From the NCBI GenBank assembly GCA_021826315.1, contig JAKAZZ010000002.1, positions 26,400 to 90,399 on the forward strand: DNA of 64,000 nucleotides, written 5' to 3'. Origin of the DNA: Actinomycetes bacterium (lineage in GTDB: Bacteria > Actinomycetota > Acidimicrobiia > Acidimicrobiales > Acidimicrobiaceae). Shown piece by piece: positions 18,849 through 27,444 of this stretch; the first letter of the stretch is position 1; every line of letters starts with the position of its first letter. A program made the translations under genes and the position numbers. The notes below the pieces were generated by a model. It searched no databases, had not been told where the DNA came from, and saw only the letters and a program-made list of their open reading frames with translations.

Positions 18849-20798
18849 GTGCTCAAGTGGATTGACCTTGGTAAAGTCCCTGATCTACCAGGCTCTTACC
18901 AATTCAAAGATGGCGACGGCAGAGTGATCTACGTTGGCAAAGCCAAGTCGCTCCGGTCCCGACTTTCAAATTATTTTGCGCCGATTGAAACACTTCACCC
19001 TCGAACCGCAGCGATGGTTAGTAGCGCAAGTGATGTGGAATGGATCACTGTCGCCAACGACCTCGAGGCATTGATGCTCGAATATACGCTTATCAAGAGA
19101 TTCCGACCGCGGTATAATGTGCGTCTTCGGGACGATAAGAGCTATCCGTTTTTAGCGATCTCTGCGAGCGATGAGTGGCCACGAGCCTTTGTAACTAGAG
19201 CTAGCCACAGAAAAGGTTTCCACTACTTTGGCCCTTACGCACAGGCATATGCAATCCGTGACTCTTTGGATCTACTGATTCGTACTTTCCCTATCAGGAC
19301 GTGTTCTGAGAGTAAATTCAACGCCGCAGTCCGAAGTAAGCGTCCATGCCTTCTCTACCATATAGATCGCTGCTCCGCACCGTGTGTTGGTGCCGTAGAC
19401 GCAGAGAGTTACCGAAATATCGTTCGTGATCTTGAAAGCGTACTCAAGGGCAACTCGAAGAAGTTCGTTGAAATGATGCGTACTCAGATGCACCAGGCTG
19501 CAGCTGAGCTTGACTTTGAGACCGCGACTCGAATTCGTGACCGCCTTGGCGCCCTCGAGAAGGCGATTGAACGCCAGGAGATGGTGGGAGAGGAGGCCGA
19601 TAACTTTGATGTTGTTGGGGTTCACTTCGATGAGCTCGAATTTCAAGTTGACATCCTCTCCATCAGGACCGGGAGGGTAAATGGAAGGCGTTCTACGTTG
19701 ATCGATCGCGTCGAAGAGCTATCCGAGGCTGAGATGTTAGAACGTGTCGTCGAGGACGTCTACGCAGACTCGCCTGTAGAGTTGCCGCGAGAGGTCTTGG
19801 TAACCGTAGAACCAACGAATAAAGAACTCCTCGAGGAGTGGATGTCTGCACTTCGTGGTACGAAGGTTGAGATCAAAGTGCCAAAGCGTGGCCATAGGAA
19901 GGCACTTTTAGAGAGGGCAAGCATTAACGCCCATGGAAGCTTTACGCGAACGAGATTGAAGCGCGCTAGTGACCATAACTCAAGGAGTAGGGCTCTAACT
20001 GCGCTCAGCGACGAGCTTGGGTTGCCTATCTTTCCACTTCGGATTGAATGTTACGACATGAGCCACTTGAGTGGTACTAACTATGTGGGTTCAATGGTCG
20101 TAATGGAAGACGGTTTGCCAAAGCGAAGCGATTACCGCCGATTTAAGGTAAACGTTGGCCAAAATGATGACTTTGCGGCTATGTACGAGGTTCTCACTCG
20201 CCGGCTAGCCCACTTGACAGAGGAAGAGGATGAAGAGGTTGAGACTGTACGTCGCCGCTTTTCATATCCACCTTCACTCATCGTTATAGACGGTGGAAAG
20301 GGGCAGTTGTCTATGGCATATAAGGCGCTATGTGAGGCAAATTTGCAAGATGAGATCCCCATGGTCTCGCTCGCAAAGAAGTTCGAGGAGGTCTACCTTC
20401 CTGGTGAGAGTGAGCCCATAAGAATTCCAAGAACCTCCGAGTCCCTCTTTCTGCTACAGCAGATTCGCGACGAGGCTCACCGATTCGCAATTACTTACCA
20501 TAGGTCCTTGCGAGATAAGGCTATGACTAAGTCGATCCTCGATGAAGTCGTGGGCCTTGGCCCTATACGGAAGAAGAAGTTGCTATCACACTACGGGAGT
20601 CTAAAAAAGATACGAGCGGCCTCTCTAGACGAGCTTCAAACTCTCTCCTTCCTGCCGGTAGACGTAGCTACTTCTGTATACAACTTGCTCCATGACGTAG
20701 ATCAATTTGCGGATTCGAAGGCGAGCTTGGATATCGGTGAAGAAGTTGCTCTTGAGGCAAGCACCACTGATGGCAACCTTCGCGATCCGACCGAGTAG
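18849..20798 (+). CDS. uvrC: UvrABC excinuclease subunit C
   Basis: Makes both incisions in excision repair. The GIY-YIG nuclease domain is at about residues 12-90 (PGSYQF, VIYVGKAKSLRSRL), the UVR coiled coil at about 200-245, the RNase H-like 5'-incision domain follows (IECYDMSHLSGTNYVGSMVV), and a helix-hairpin-helix closes the protein (VVGLGPIRKKKLLSHYGSL). GTG start with a good TTAGGAGGTAG upstream. 649 aa is normal. It begins the uvrC-rapZ-yvcK-glycolysis string. Confidence 0.97.
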   Translation: MLKWIDLGKVPDLPGSYQFKDGDGRVIYVGKAKSLRSRLSNYFAPIETLHPRTAAMVSSASDVEWITVANDLEALMLEYTLIKRFRPRYNVRLRDDKSYPFLAISASDEWPRAFVTRASHRKGFHYFGPYAQAYAIRDSLDLLIRTFPIRTCSESKFNAAVRSKRPCLLYHIDRCSAPCVGAVDAESYRNIVRDLESVLKGNSKKFVEMMRTQMHQAAAELDFETATRIRDRLGALEKAIERQEMVGEEADNFDVVGVHFDELEFQVDILSIRTGRVNGRRSTLIDRVEELSEAEMLERVVEDVYADSPVELPREVLVTVEPTNKELLEEWMSALRGTKVEIKVPKRGHRKALLERASINAHGSFTRTRLKRASDHNSRSRALTALSDELGLPIFPLRIECYDMSHLSGTNYVGSMVVMEDGLPKRSDYRRFKVNVGQNDDFAAMYEVLTRRLAHLTEEEDEEVETVRRRFSYPPSLIVIDGGKGQLSMAYKALCEANLQDEIPMVSLAKKFEEVYLPGESEPIRIPRTSESLFLLQQIRDEAHRFAITYHRSLRDKAMTKSILDEVVGLGPIRKKKLLSHYGSLKKIRAASLDELQTLSFLPVDVATSVYNLLHDVDQFADSKASLDIGEEVALEASTTDGNLRDPTE

Positions 20799-20910
20799 GA
20801 GGCAGCGCTAGAGTGGATCGGTGCTTGGCATTGCTTAAAGCAGGTGCTGCGATGGCACTACTTGCCCGACACCTCTGAGGTGTATAACGTTTTTGCCCAG
20901 GAGGTAACAC

Positions 20911-21723
20911 ATGGGAGTCTCTGACCACCAAGAAGAGGAGCGCGAAGTCACGGTTGAAGCTGAGACCGGCGACGACTACCTTCGTCGTGAATTTGAACCA
21001 ATCGCATCGGAGTTGTGGTCTCACAATGCCAAGTGGTGGCAAGACGGTTTTACGGCCGGCGCCGACCCAGAGTACGAAGAGCAGATTCTCCCGATCATTG
21101 CTTCCTGGTCACATGGGCGCCGAAGGGTTGTGGAGATAGGTACCGGCGAAGGTCAAATACTTAGACACTTAGCCGAGCTTCAAGAGCGCGACGTTCTCAT
21201 CGGTTTTGATCCCACGCTAGAGCAGATCTCCGTCGCGAACGAACGTGGAGTAGCGAGCTACCTTCAAGCGGGGGCTAACGAAGTACCACTCGCCAGTGGT
21301 TCATTTGACCTAGCGATAGCGTGCTTGGTATTTGAACACATCCCCGATATTGACGGTGCTCTGTCGGAGGTCCATCGTCTTCTGGAGGCTGGTGGCAGCT
21401 TTCTATTCTTGCTCAATCATCCTCTCTTCCAGACTCCAGACTCAGGTTGGGTCGACGATACTTCGTTCGGAGAGCAGTACTGGAGAGTAGGTAGATACCT
21501 AGAGGAGCGTCAAAATATCGAAGAAGTGGAGAAGGATGTCTTCATACCCTTCGTCCACAGGGCTCTCTCGTCGTATCTCAATGCCGCAATTGCAAAAGGG
21601 TTGATGTTGGCAAAGATCTACGAACCATCTCCGCCGCAAGGGTTTTTGGATTTGGCCCCTGAATACTATGAAGCTCAATACATACCGCGTCTTCTAGCAT
21701 TGCACTTCGTAAAAGGTTACTAG
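20911..21723 (+). CDS. SAM-dependent methyltransferase (Methyltransf_11)
   Basis: Cytosolic methyltransferase of 270 aa, substrate unknown. An acidic N-terminus (EEEREVTVEAE) precedes the Rossmann fold with motif I VVEIGTGEGQILRHL, GFDPTLEQI, and post-motif LASGSFDLAIACLVFEHIPD. It lies between uvrC and rapZ, which are often adjacent, so its conserved position may mean a link to the cell-envelope or sugar-stress role of RapZ/YvcK. That link is inference. CAGGAGGTAAC precedes the ATG at good spacing. Confidence 0.82.
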   Translation: MGVSDHQEEEREVTVEAETGDDYLRREFEPIASELWSHNAKWWQDGFTAGADPEYEEQILPIIASWSHGRRRVVEIGTGEGQILRHLAELQERDVLIGFDPTLEQISVANERGVASYLQAGANEVPLASGSFDLAIACLVFEHIPDIDGALSEVHRLLEAGGSFLFLLNHPLFQTPDSGWVDDTSFGEQYWRVGRYLEERQNIEEVEKDVFIPFVHRALSSYLNAAIAKGLMLAKIYEPSPPQGFLDLAPEYYEAQYIPRLLALHFVKGY

Positions 21724-21811
21724 CTTATCGGTAGCACCTTGAGTGCGATTTATCTCGCAGATTCTATGAGGTCGGGCGGGAAACTTTGATTGCGTTTAAT
21801 AAGGGGGCGTG

Positions 21812-22663
21812 ATGACGGAGTACCTCTTTATCGTCGGAATGTCGGGCGCAGGTCGCTCGTCCGGAGCTGCTGCTCTAGAGGACCTGGGTTGGTTCGTAAT
21901 AGACAACATGCCAGTCTCTCTGATCTCCAAGGTCTCGGAATTAGCCGACCGCAACAGCAACGCTGAAAAGGTCGTCTTTGTCGTAGGCCGATATGGCTAT
22001 GAGGCGATTGATGGAGTTCGTGCCGAGATTGAGCACTTGAGATACCTCGGTGCGAATGTACGAGTACTGTTCCTCGAAGCAACGGATGAGGCACTCATAA
22101 CGAGATTTGAGAGCACTCGTCGGCGCCACCCCTTGGGTGACGAAGGCGTGGCGGTCTCAATAGACAAAGAGCGTAAGTTGCTGATGCCGCTTCGCGAGAT
22201 TGCTGACATCATCGTCGATACCTCATCACTGAACATTCATGAGCTGCGTAGACGCATCTCTGAACTGTTCTCGGGGGCAGGCGAGAGTACGGCCTTAACG
22301 ATTACCGTTGTGTCGTTCGGTTTTTCATACGGGACTCCACGCGACGTTGACCTACTCTTTGACTGCCGCTTTTTACCAAATCCTCACTGGATTCCGGAGC
22401 TTCGACCGCATACGGGTCTCGAAGATCCGGTGAAAAACTACGTCATGGAACAACCCGATACCATTGAGTTTTTGGAAAAGCTACGATCACTTTTTGACTT
22501 TTTACTTCCGGCATATGAGAAGGAAGGAAAGTCATATTTGACCATTGCGGTTGGATGTACTGGCGGTCGTCATCGCAGCGTGGTTGTGGCAAATCAATTA
22601 GCTCAATACTTCAGTGATAGGTCGATTTCGCCGCGGGTAATTCATAGGGACGTCGATCGTTGA
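21812..22663 (+). CDS. rapZ: RapZ/YvcJ nucleotide-binding protein
   Basis: P-loop protein (283 aa) that binds nucleotides. In E. coli RapZ guides RNase E to the small RNA GlmZ; in Gram-positives YvcJ has a competence and envelope role. Walker A-like GMSGAGRSSGAAALED is at the N-terminus, with family segments TRRRHPLG, SFGFSYGTP and the C-terminal GCTGGRHRSV. The actinobacterial P-loop has Arg where Lys is usual, as seen here. Start taken as ATG 21812 with AAGGGGG upstream; GTG 21809 is equally possible. Its stop overlaps the yvcK start (TTGA). Confidence 0.95.
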   Translation: MTEYLFIVGMSGAGRSSGAAALEDLGWFVIDNMPVSLISKVSELADRNSNAEKVVFVVGRYGYEAIDGVRAEIEHLRYLGANVRVLFLEATDEALITRFESTRRRHPLGDEGVAVSIDKERKLLMPLREIADIIVDTSSLNIHELRRRISELFSGAGESTALTITVVSFGFSYGTPRDVDLLFDCRFLPNPHWIPELRPHTGLEDPVKNYVMEQPDTIEFLEKLRSLFDFLLPAYEKEGKSYLTIAVGCTGGRHRSVVVANQLAQYFSDRSISPRVIHRDVDR

Positions 22664-23565
22664 GACTTGAAGAAATCGCACCTTCGTATGTTGCCTCACC
22701 CCAAAGAATCCTTGCAATCGGTGGCGGCCATGGCCTTGCAGCGACGTTATCCGCATTGTCAAGAATCGGCCACTTTCCGATCGGGATCGTCTCGGTCGCC
22801 GACGACGGTGGTTCTTCCGGTCGACTGAGGGAAGCCTTTGGCCAAATACCCCCAGGTGATATTCGCCGTTGCATCTCGGCACTCGCCGATCCATCTTCTA
22901 GCTGGGCGTCGATCCTCGAGTATCGATTCTCTCAGACGGAACTGCGCGGCCACGCCCTCGGAAACTTGATCTTGACCGCACTTATGGCGATCGGAACGAC
23001 CCCCGTCGAGGCTTGTGTCGAGCTGTCGCGTCTAGCGTTTGCGAACGGACTGATTCTTCCAGCGAGTAATGAGCCAATAACTTTGATCGGCCATTACGGG
23101 GAGATGGAGATCGTTGGTCAAGCCATGGTCGCTAGTACCGCTGGTTTGGATGCAGTGGCGCTAATGCCCCCAGATCCCGAGGTCCCCGACGTAGTAATTG
23201 AGGCGATTACCGGAGCTTCGACCATCACAATTGGCCCGGGTTCAATTCATACCTCTATTGGGGCAGTCATTGGAATTCCGAAGATCCAAAGAGCGATCGT
23301 TTCCTCTGGGGCAAAGGTGATCTACATTGCAAATCTTTCGCCCCAGGCCGGAGAGGCACAGGACATGTCGGTGGCCGATCACTTTGCTGAGATAGGTCGC
23401 TTTGGATTTGAAGTCGATCAGGTGCTCTACGACGATACTGCCATTGAGCTAGGAGTGGTGGATCGTTCCAAGTGTGAGTGGACTTTTGCTCACTTGAGTG
23501 GAGACGAGAAGCGGATCCACGACATTTCTCTACTGTCTGAGGCGCTGTATAAAATTATTGGGTGA
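22660..23565 (+). CDS. yvcK: YvcK/CofD-like gluconeogenesis factor
   Basis: CofD-fold protein needed for growth on gluconeogenic carbon and for cell-wall homeostasis in Bacillus and mycobacteria (CuvA); it binds UDP-sugars. The N-terminus has GGGHGLAATLSALSRIG and VSVADDGGSSGRLR; further family marks are PPGDIRRCISALAD and GPGSIHTSI. TTG start inside the rapZ stop, so translational coupling is likely. 301 aa is slightly short but complete. The gene usually next in Actinomycetota, whiA, is absent. Confidence 0.93.
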   Translation: MRLEEIAPSYVASPQRILAIGGGHGLAATLSALSRIGHFPIGIVSVADDGGSSGRLREAFGQIPPGDIRRCISALADPSSSWASILEYRFSQTELRGHALGNLILTALMAIGTTPVEACVELSRLAFANGLILPASNEPITLIGHYGEMEIVGQAMVASTAGLDAVALMPPDPEVPDVVIEAITGASTITIGPGSIHTSIGAVIGIPKIQRAIVSSGAKVIYIANLSPQAGEAQDMSVADHFAEIGRFGFEVDQVLYDDTAIELGVVDRSKCEWTFAHLSGDEKRIHDISLLSEALYKIIG

Positions 23566-23799
23566 TGCATGCTCGATTGCTGCTGACACTTGAAGCTAGT
23601 TTTGTTTTCTTGGCGATACAAATCTTCGCCCTCTTGCTTCGATGATGGCATGGGATTACTTTGAGTCGATGGCGCAATGTAGATGTCTAAATGGCGTATA
23701 GGCTCTTGCGAAAGATCCCGGATTGTAAGGCATTTGGGATTTTGTATGGGGATATCTTCAACTATTCGTTGTTGAAGAGATGGCTAATTGGAGGTCGCA

Positions 23800-24822
23800 A
23801 TGGCGATTCGCGTCGGAATTAACGGCTTTGGCCGTATCGGACGTAACTTCTACCGCGCTGTAAAAGAGCAAGGTGCTGATATCGAAGTAGTAGCAGTAAA
23901 CGATTTGACCTCGATTGCTACAAATGCTCACCTATTGAAGTACGATACGACGCACGGTCGTCTCAACGAGAATGTAGAAGCCCTTGAAAACGGAATCAAG
24001 GTAGGAAATCACGTAATCCAAGTCCTCTCTGAGCGTGATCCAAAGGCTCTTCCTTGGGGTGAATTGGGTTGTGACATTGTAATCGAGAGCACCGGAATCT
24101 TCACCGACGGTACAAAAGCTGTAGCTCACATCGATGCGGGCGCCAAGAAGGTAATCATTTCAGCTCCAGGAACGAACGTTGACGCGACGTTTGTAGTCGG
24201 AGTAAATGATGGTGATTACGATAGCGTAAACCACAAGATCGTCTCCAACGCCTCGTGCACGACGAACTGCTTCGTGCCAATGATCAAAGTTCTCGACGAT
24301 GCATTCGGTGTCCATAAGGGGCTTATGAGCACGGTCCATGCTTACACCAACGACCAAAATCTACTTGACCTTGCACACAAGGATCTGCGCAGGGCACGAG
24401 CAGCGGCCGCCAACATAGTTCCATCCTCAACTGGAGCAGCAAAGGCTACTGGCCTGGTTCTTCAGGCTATGGCTGGGCGCCTCGATGGAACCAGCCTCAG
24501 GGTTCCAGTTCCAGATGGCTCGATCACAGATGCAACGATTGTTCTCAAGGGAACTTATACCAAGGATCAGATCAATGAGGCTTATAAAGCCGCTGCAACT
24601 TCTGGCCCTCTCTCCAAGGTTCTTGAATACTCAACGGCTCCGCTCGTCTCTTCGGATATTGTTGGTACCCCGTTCTCATGCACTCTCGATGCCAACATGA
24701 CGATGGCTATGGATCTCGAAAATGGAACGACACTTGTCAAGGTATTTGGCTGGTACGACAATGAGTGGGGCTACTCAAACCGCTTGGTTGACCTGACGTC
24801 AATTATCGGCTCTTCTTTATAG
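23800..24822 (+). CDS. gap: Glyceraldehyde-3-phosphate dehydrogenase, type I
   Basis: Glycolytic enzyme converting glyceraldehyde-3-phosphate to 1,3-bisphosphoglycerate with NAD+. INGFGRIGRNFYRA opens the Rossmann domain, VNDLTS gives the Asp/Asn region for NAD preference, and catalytic Cys153 is in SNASCTTNC. ATG 23800 follows TTGGAGGTCGCA, so the upstream in-frame TTG at 23788 is the ribosome binding site, not a start. 340 aa. It leads gap-pgk-tpiA-secG, but a 230-bp gap with a strong hairpin separates it from pgk. Confidence 0.97.
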   Translation: MAIRVGINGFGRIGRNFYRAVKEQGADIEVVAVNDLTSIATNAHLLKYDTTHGRLNENVEALENGIKVGNHVIQVLSERDPKALPWGELGCDIVIESTGIFTDGTKAVAHIDAGAKKVIISAPGTNVDATFVVGVNDGDYDSVNHKIVSNASCTTNCFVPMIKVLDDAFGVHKGLMSTVHAYTNDQNLLDLAHKDLRRARAAAANIVPSSTGAAKATGLVLQAMAGRLDGTSLRVPVPDGSITDATIVLKGTYTKDQINEAYKAAATSGPLSKVLEYSTAPLVSSDIVGTPFSCTLDANMTMAMDLENGTTLVKVFGWYDNEWGYSNRLVDLTSIIGSSL

Positions 24823-24870
24823 GTTTCGATTTGGGCTTCGGCAGTTGATGCCGGGTAAGTCCCGTTTTTG

Positions 24871-24910
24871 TCAGTGGTCTTACACGAGTTAGTTCGTGGA
24901 AGGCCACTGA
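24871..24910 (+). other. Long hairpin between gap and pgk
   Basis: TCAGTGGTCTT (24871-24881) pairs with 24900-24910 (11 bp, one G-T), and an inner CACGA/TCGTG stem extends it to about 16 bp. TTCTTTG follows, a weak T tract. A small CGGG-TAAGT-CCCG-TTTTT stem lies just before at 24852-24869. Probably partial termination or mRNA stabilisation between gap and pgk. Confidence 0.55.
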
Positions 24911-25054
24911 TTCTTTGAAGCTACCATACCCACTCCATATCTAAAGGGTAGGGGCTCGATTTTTGGAAGCAACTCATATTTTGATTACGGGTCTTACTTG
25001 CTATACGGCTAGCTAGAGGGACCTCAGTACCTTTTGCGTGAATGGAGTGCATAG

Positions 25055-26197
25055 ATGAACGTGCCAGAGCTTGAGGACCTCGGGGACCTCACTGGAAAGT
25101 CAGTTTTCTTGAGGGCTGACCTCAATGTTCCACTTATCTACGGTGATGACGGCACTGCAGAAGTTGCCGACCCGTTCCGAATCGTGTCAACATTTCCAAC
25201 CCTTGAGTTTCTGCTAAATGGCGGCGCCAAGGTGACGATGGCATCTCATCTAGGGCGCCCCAAGGGGCGAGTGGTCGCGAAGTACTCGATGGAGCCAGTG
25301 CGACGCTACATCGAGGAGCGATACAAAGGCGTCGAAGTTGCTGAAAACTTACGCTTTGACCCTCGGGAGGAAGCCAACGACGACACATTCGTCAAAGAGT
25401 TGATCTCGGGCCACGACCTATATGTGAATGACGCCTTTGGCGCGAGCCACAGAGCACATGCTTCGATAGTTGGACCTCCGAGGTACCTTCCATCTGCTGC
25501 GGGTCGACTACTTGCCAAAGAGGCGAACGTCTTAGGGCAACTTCTCACTGATCCAAGGCGCCCCTTTGTCGCAATCATAGGTGGGGCTAAGGTCTCAGAT
25601 AAGCTCGCACTTATTGAATCGATGCTCCCGAAGGTCGACGCCCTCCTAATCGGTGGTGCGATGAGTTATACGTTCCTAGCAGCCTTAGGACATGAGGTTG
25701 GTGACTCCCTCTTCGAAGAGGATAAAGTCGAAACTTGCAAGAGGCTTCTTGGATCTTCGGACAAGATCCACCTACCGGTAGATTCTATAGCTCTCGATTC
25801 AAACGGGTCTTTTGGTCGCGGTGCAACTGGTGGGCAGGTTTTGAAGGTAGGACGTGACATACCTTCGGGTTACCGGGGCCTTGATGTAGGGGCAGATACG
25901 GTCGCAAATTACTCGGCCATCATCGCTAACGCCGGTACGATCCTTTGGAACGGCCCAATGGGTGTATTTGAAGATGAGCGATTCTCAAATGGTACCTTTA
26001 GCATAGGAAGGGCAGTGGCGGCCTCGGAGGGCTTCTCGGTTATTGGCGGAGGCGATTCGGCTGCAGCGATCGAGGAGGCAGGGCTCGCGGATCAAGTCAG
26101 CCATCTGTCGACCGGTGGTGGCGCCTCTTTGGAGCTACTCGAAAAGGGTGACCTTCCAGGATTGAAGGCTCTGCGCGATAGCGCTTCAATTAGGTAG
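25055..26197 (+). CDS. pgk: Phosphoglycerate kinase
   Basis: Transfers phosphate from 1,3-bisphosphoglycerate to ADP. The N-domain has RADLNVPL and ASHLGRPKG; the C-domain has GGAKVSDKLALIE, and the nucleotide loop GGGDSAAAIEEAGL is near the end. 380 aa is slightly short for the family but all motifs are there. ATGGAG lies seven bases before the ATG. Followed after 84 bp by tpiA. Confidence 0.97.
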   Translation: MNVPELEDLGDLTGKSVFLRADLNVPLIYGDDGTAEVADPFRIVSTFPTLEFLLNGGAKVTMASHLGRPKGRVVAKYSMEPVRRYIEERYKGVEVAENLRFDPREEANDDTFVKELISGHDLYVNDAFGASHRAHASIVGPPRYLPSAAGRLLAKEANVLGQLLTDPRRPFVAIIGGAKVSDKLALIESMLPKVDALLIGGAMSYTFLAALGHEVGDSLFEEDKVETCKRLLGSSDKIHLPVDSIALDSNGSFGRGATGGQVLKVGRDIPSGYRGLDVGADTVANYSAIIANAGTILWNGPMGVFEDERFSNGTFSIGRAVAASEGFSVIGGGDSAAAIEEAGLADQVSHLSTGGGASLELLEKGDLPGLKALRDSASIR

Positions 26198-26281
26198 TTA
26201 TCCTCAGCGAGATATCGTGCTCGTTGGAGATTTGAACGTGGAAACCGTAGGACTTTGTCCGGATGGTTGTGAGGAGACGAA

Positions 26282-27091
26282 GTGTCGGCGAAAAAGGGAT
26301 ATGAATTAAAGCCAAATCCAGCAACGGGTAGATATCGGTTGATTTCGGGAAACTGGAAGATGAATCTCAATCACCTTGAGGCGATATCGATAGTTCAAAA
26401 GCTTTACTTCGAATTGCGTGACGTTGATTATGCCTTTAGTGAGATTTCAATTCATCCACCGGCAACCTCGCTTCGCTCACTCCAACTACTTATTGAAAGT
26501 GATAGGATGCGCTTCTCCTTGGGCGCTCAAAATCTTTACTTTGAGCAGAAGGGTGCATTTACAGGTGAGATCTCGGCCAGCATGCTATCGAAGCTGAACG
26601 TACGCTATGTGATCGTCGGCCACTCTGAAAGGCGCAAATTCTTCGGCGAGACCGATGAAATTGTCAACAAGAAGGTCGCGGCTACCTTTGGCGAAGCTAT
26701 GACACCAATAGTCTGTGTCGGTGAGTCGATGCAGGAGCGCGAAGATGGCAAGACTGACGATGTATTGAGTCAGCAAGTTCGTGGCGCATTCGGAGAAATC
26801 GCTCCGGAGTTGGTTGCCAAGGCGGTCGTCGCATATGAGCCGATTTGGGCCATTGGTACCGGATTAGTCGCTACTCCTGAGGACGCCTCTTCGGGTGCAT
26901 CTCTGATACGTGACGAGATTGAGCGCAACTTCGGTGTCGAAGTTGCTAACTCTGTGCGGATTCAATATGGAGGTTCGGTGACTCCTACCACAGCTGCTGA
27001 GCTGCTTGCGGCGGATGGGGTGGATGGTCTTTTGGTCGGTGGTGCTAGTTTGGATGCTGAAGCATTTGCGCGAATCGTGCGTAGTCTTTAG
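26282..27091 (+). CDS. tpiA: Triosephosphate isomerase
   Basis: Interconverts dihydroxyacetone phosphate and glyceraldehyde-3-phosphate. Catalytic residues are visible in ISGNWKMN (Lys), VGHSERRKFFGE (His) and AYEPIWAIGTG (Glu); phosphate-binding GGSVTPTTA and LLVGGASL close the barrel. GTG start with GAGGAG five bases upstream. A 17-residue N-terminal extension (SAKKGYELKPNPATGRY) precedes the usual first strand. Confidence 0.97.
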   Translation: MSAKKGYELKPNPATGRYRLISGNWKMNLNHLEAISIVQKLYFELRDVDYAFSEISIHPPATSLRSLQLLIESDRMRFSLGAQNLYFEQKGAFTGEISASMLSKLNVRYVIVGHSERRKFFGETDEIVNKKVAATFGEAMTPIVCVGESMQEREDGKTDDVLSQQVRGAFGEIAPELVAKAVVAYEPIWAIGTGLVATPEDASSGASLIRDEIERNFGVEVANSVRIQYGGSVTPTTAAELLAADGVDGLLVGGASLDAEAFARIVRSL

Positions 27092-27114
27092 TGCGAATTA
27101 ATTTGGAGCTTTAG

Positions 27115-27342
27115 GTGTTCACGGCGTTACTGGTTGTTCTTGAGATAATTTCTGCAGTTGCACTCGTTGTGCTTGTACTTCTTCACGCCGGAAAGGGTGG
27201 AGGAGTCTCCGACCTTTTGGGTGGCTCTGTAGGTGCAGCAGCTGCTGGATCTACGGTCGCGGAGAAGAATCTCGACAGGATTACGATCGTCTTCGCTCTT
27301 CTCTTTATGGCGACGGCGATTGCACTTTCGTTGCGACTTTAG
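27115..27342 (+). CDS. secG: Preprotein translocase subunit SecG
   Basis: Small subunit of the SecYEG channel in the cytoplasmic membrane, 75 aa with two predicted helices (about 4-22 and 54-72). The conserved loop HAGKGGGVSDLLGGSVG lies between them. GTG start after TTTGGAGC. It sits 23 bp after tpiA, the usual placement in Actinomycetota. Confidence 0.93.
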   Translation: MFTALLVVLEIISAVALVVLVLLHAGKGGGVSDLLGGSVGAAAAGSTVAEKNLDRITIVFALLFMATAIALSLRL

Positions 27343-27444
27343 GGTTCATCCCTGGTAACTTGGCTTTAGAGCCACGAATTCAGCTTGTTTGAAACTAACC
27401 ACAGGCCAATTTATCGGTATGGTCCCGGCTTCAGGAGTTAAGCG

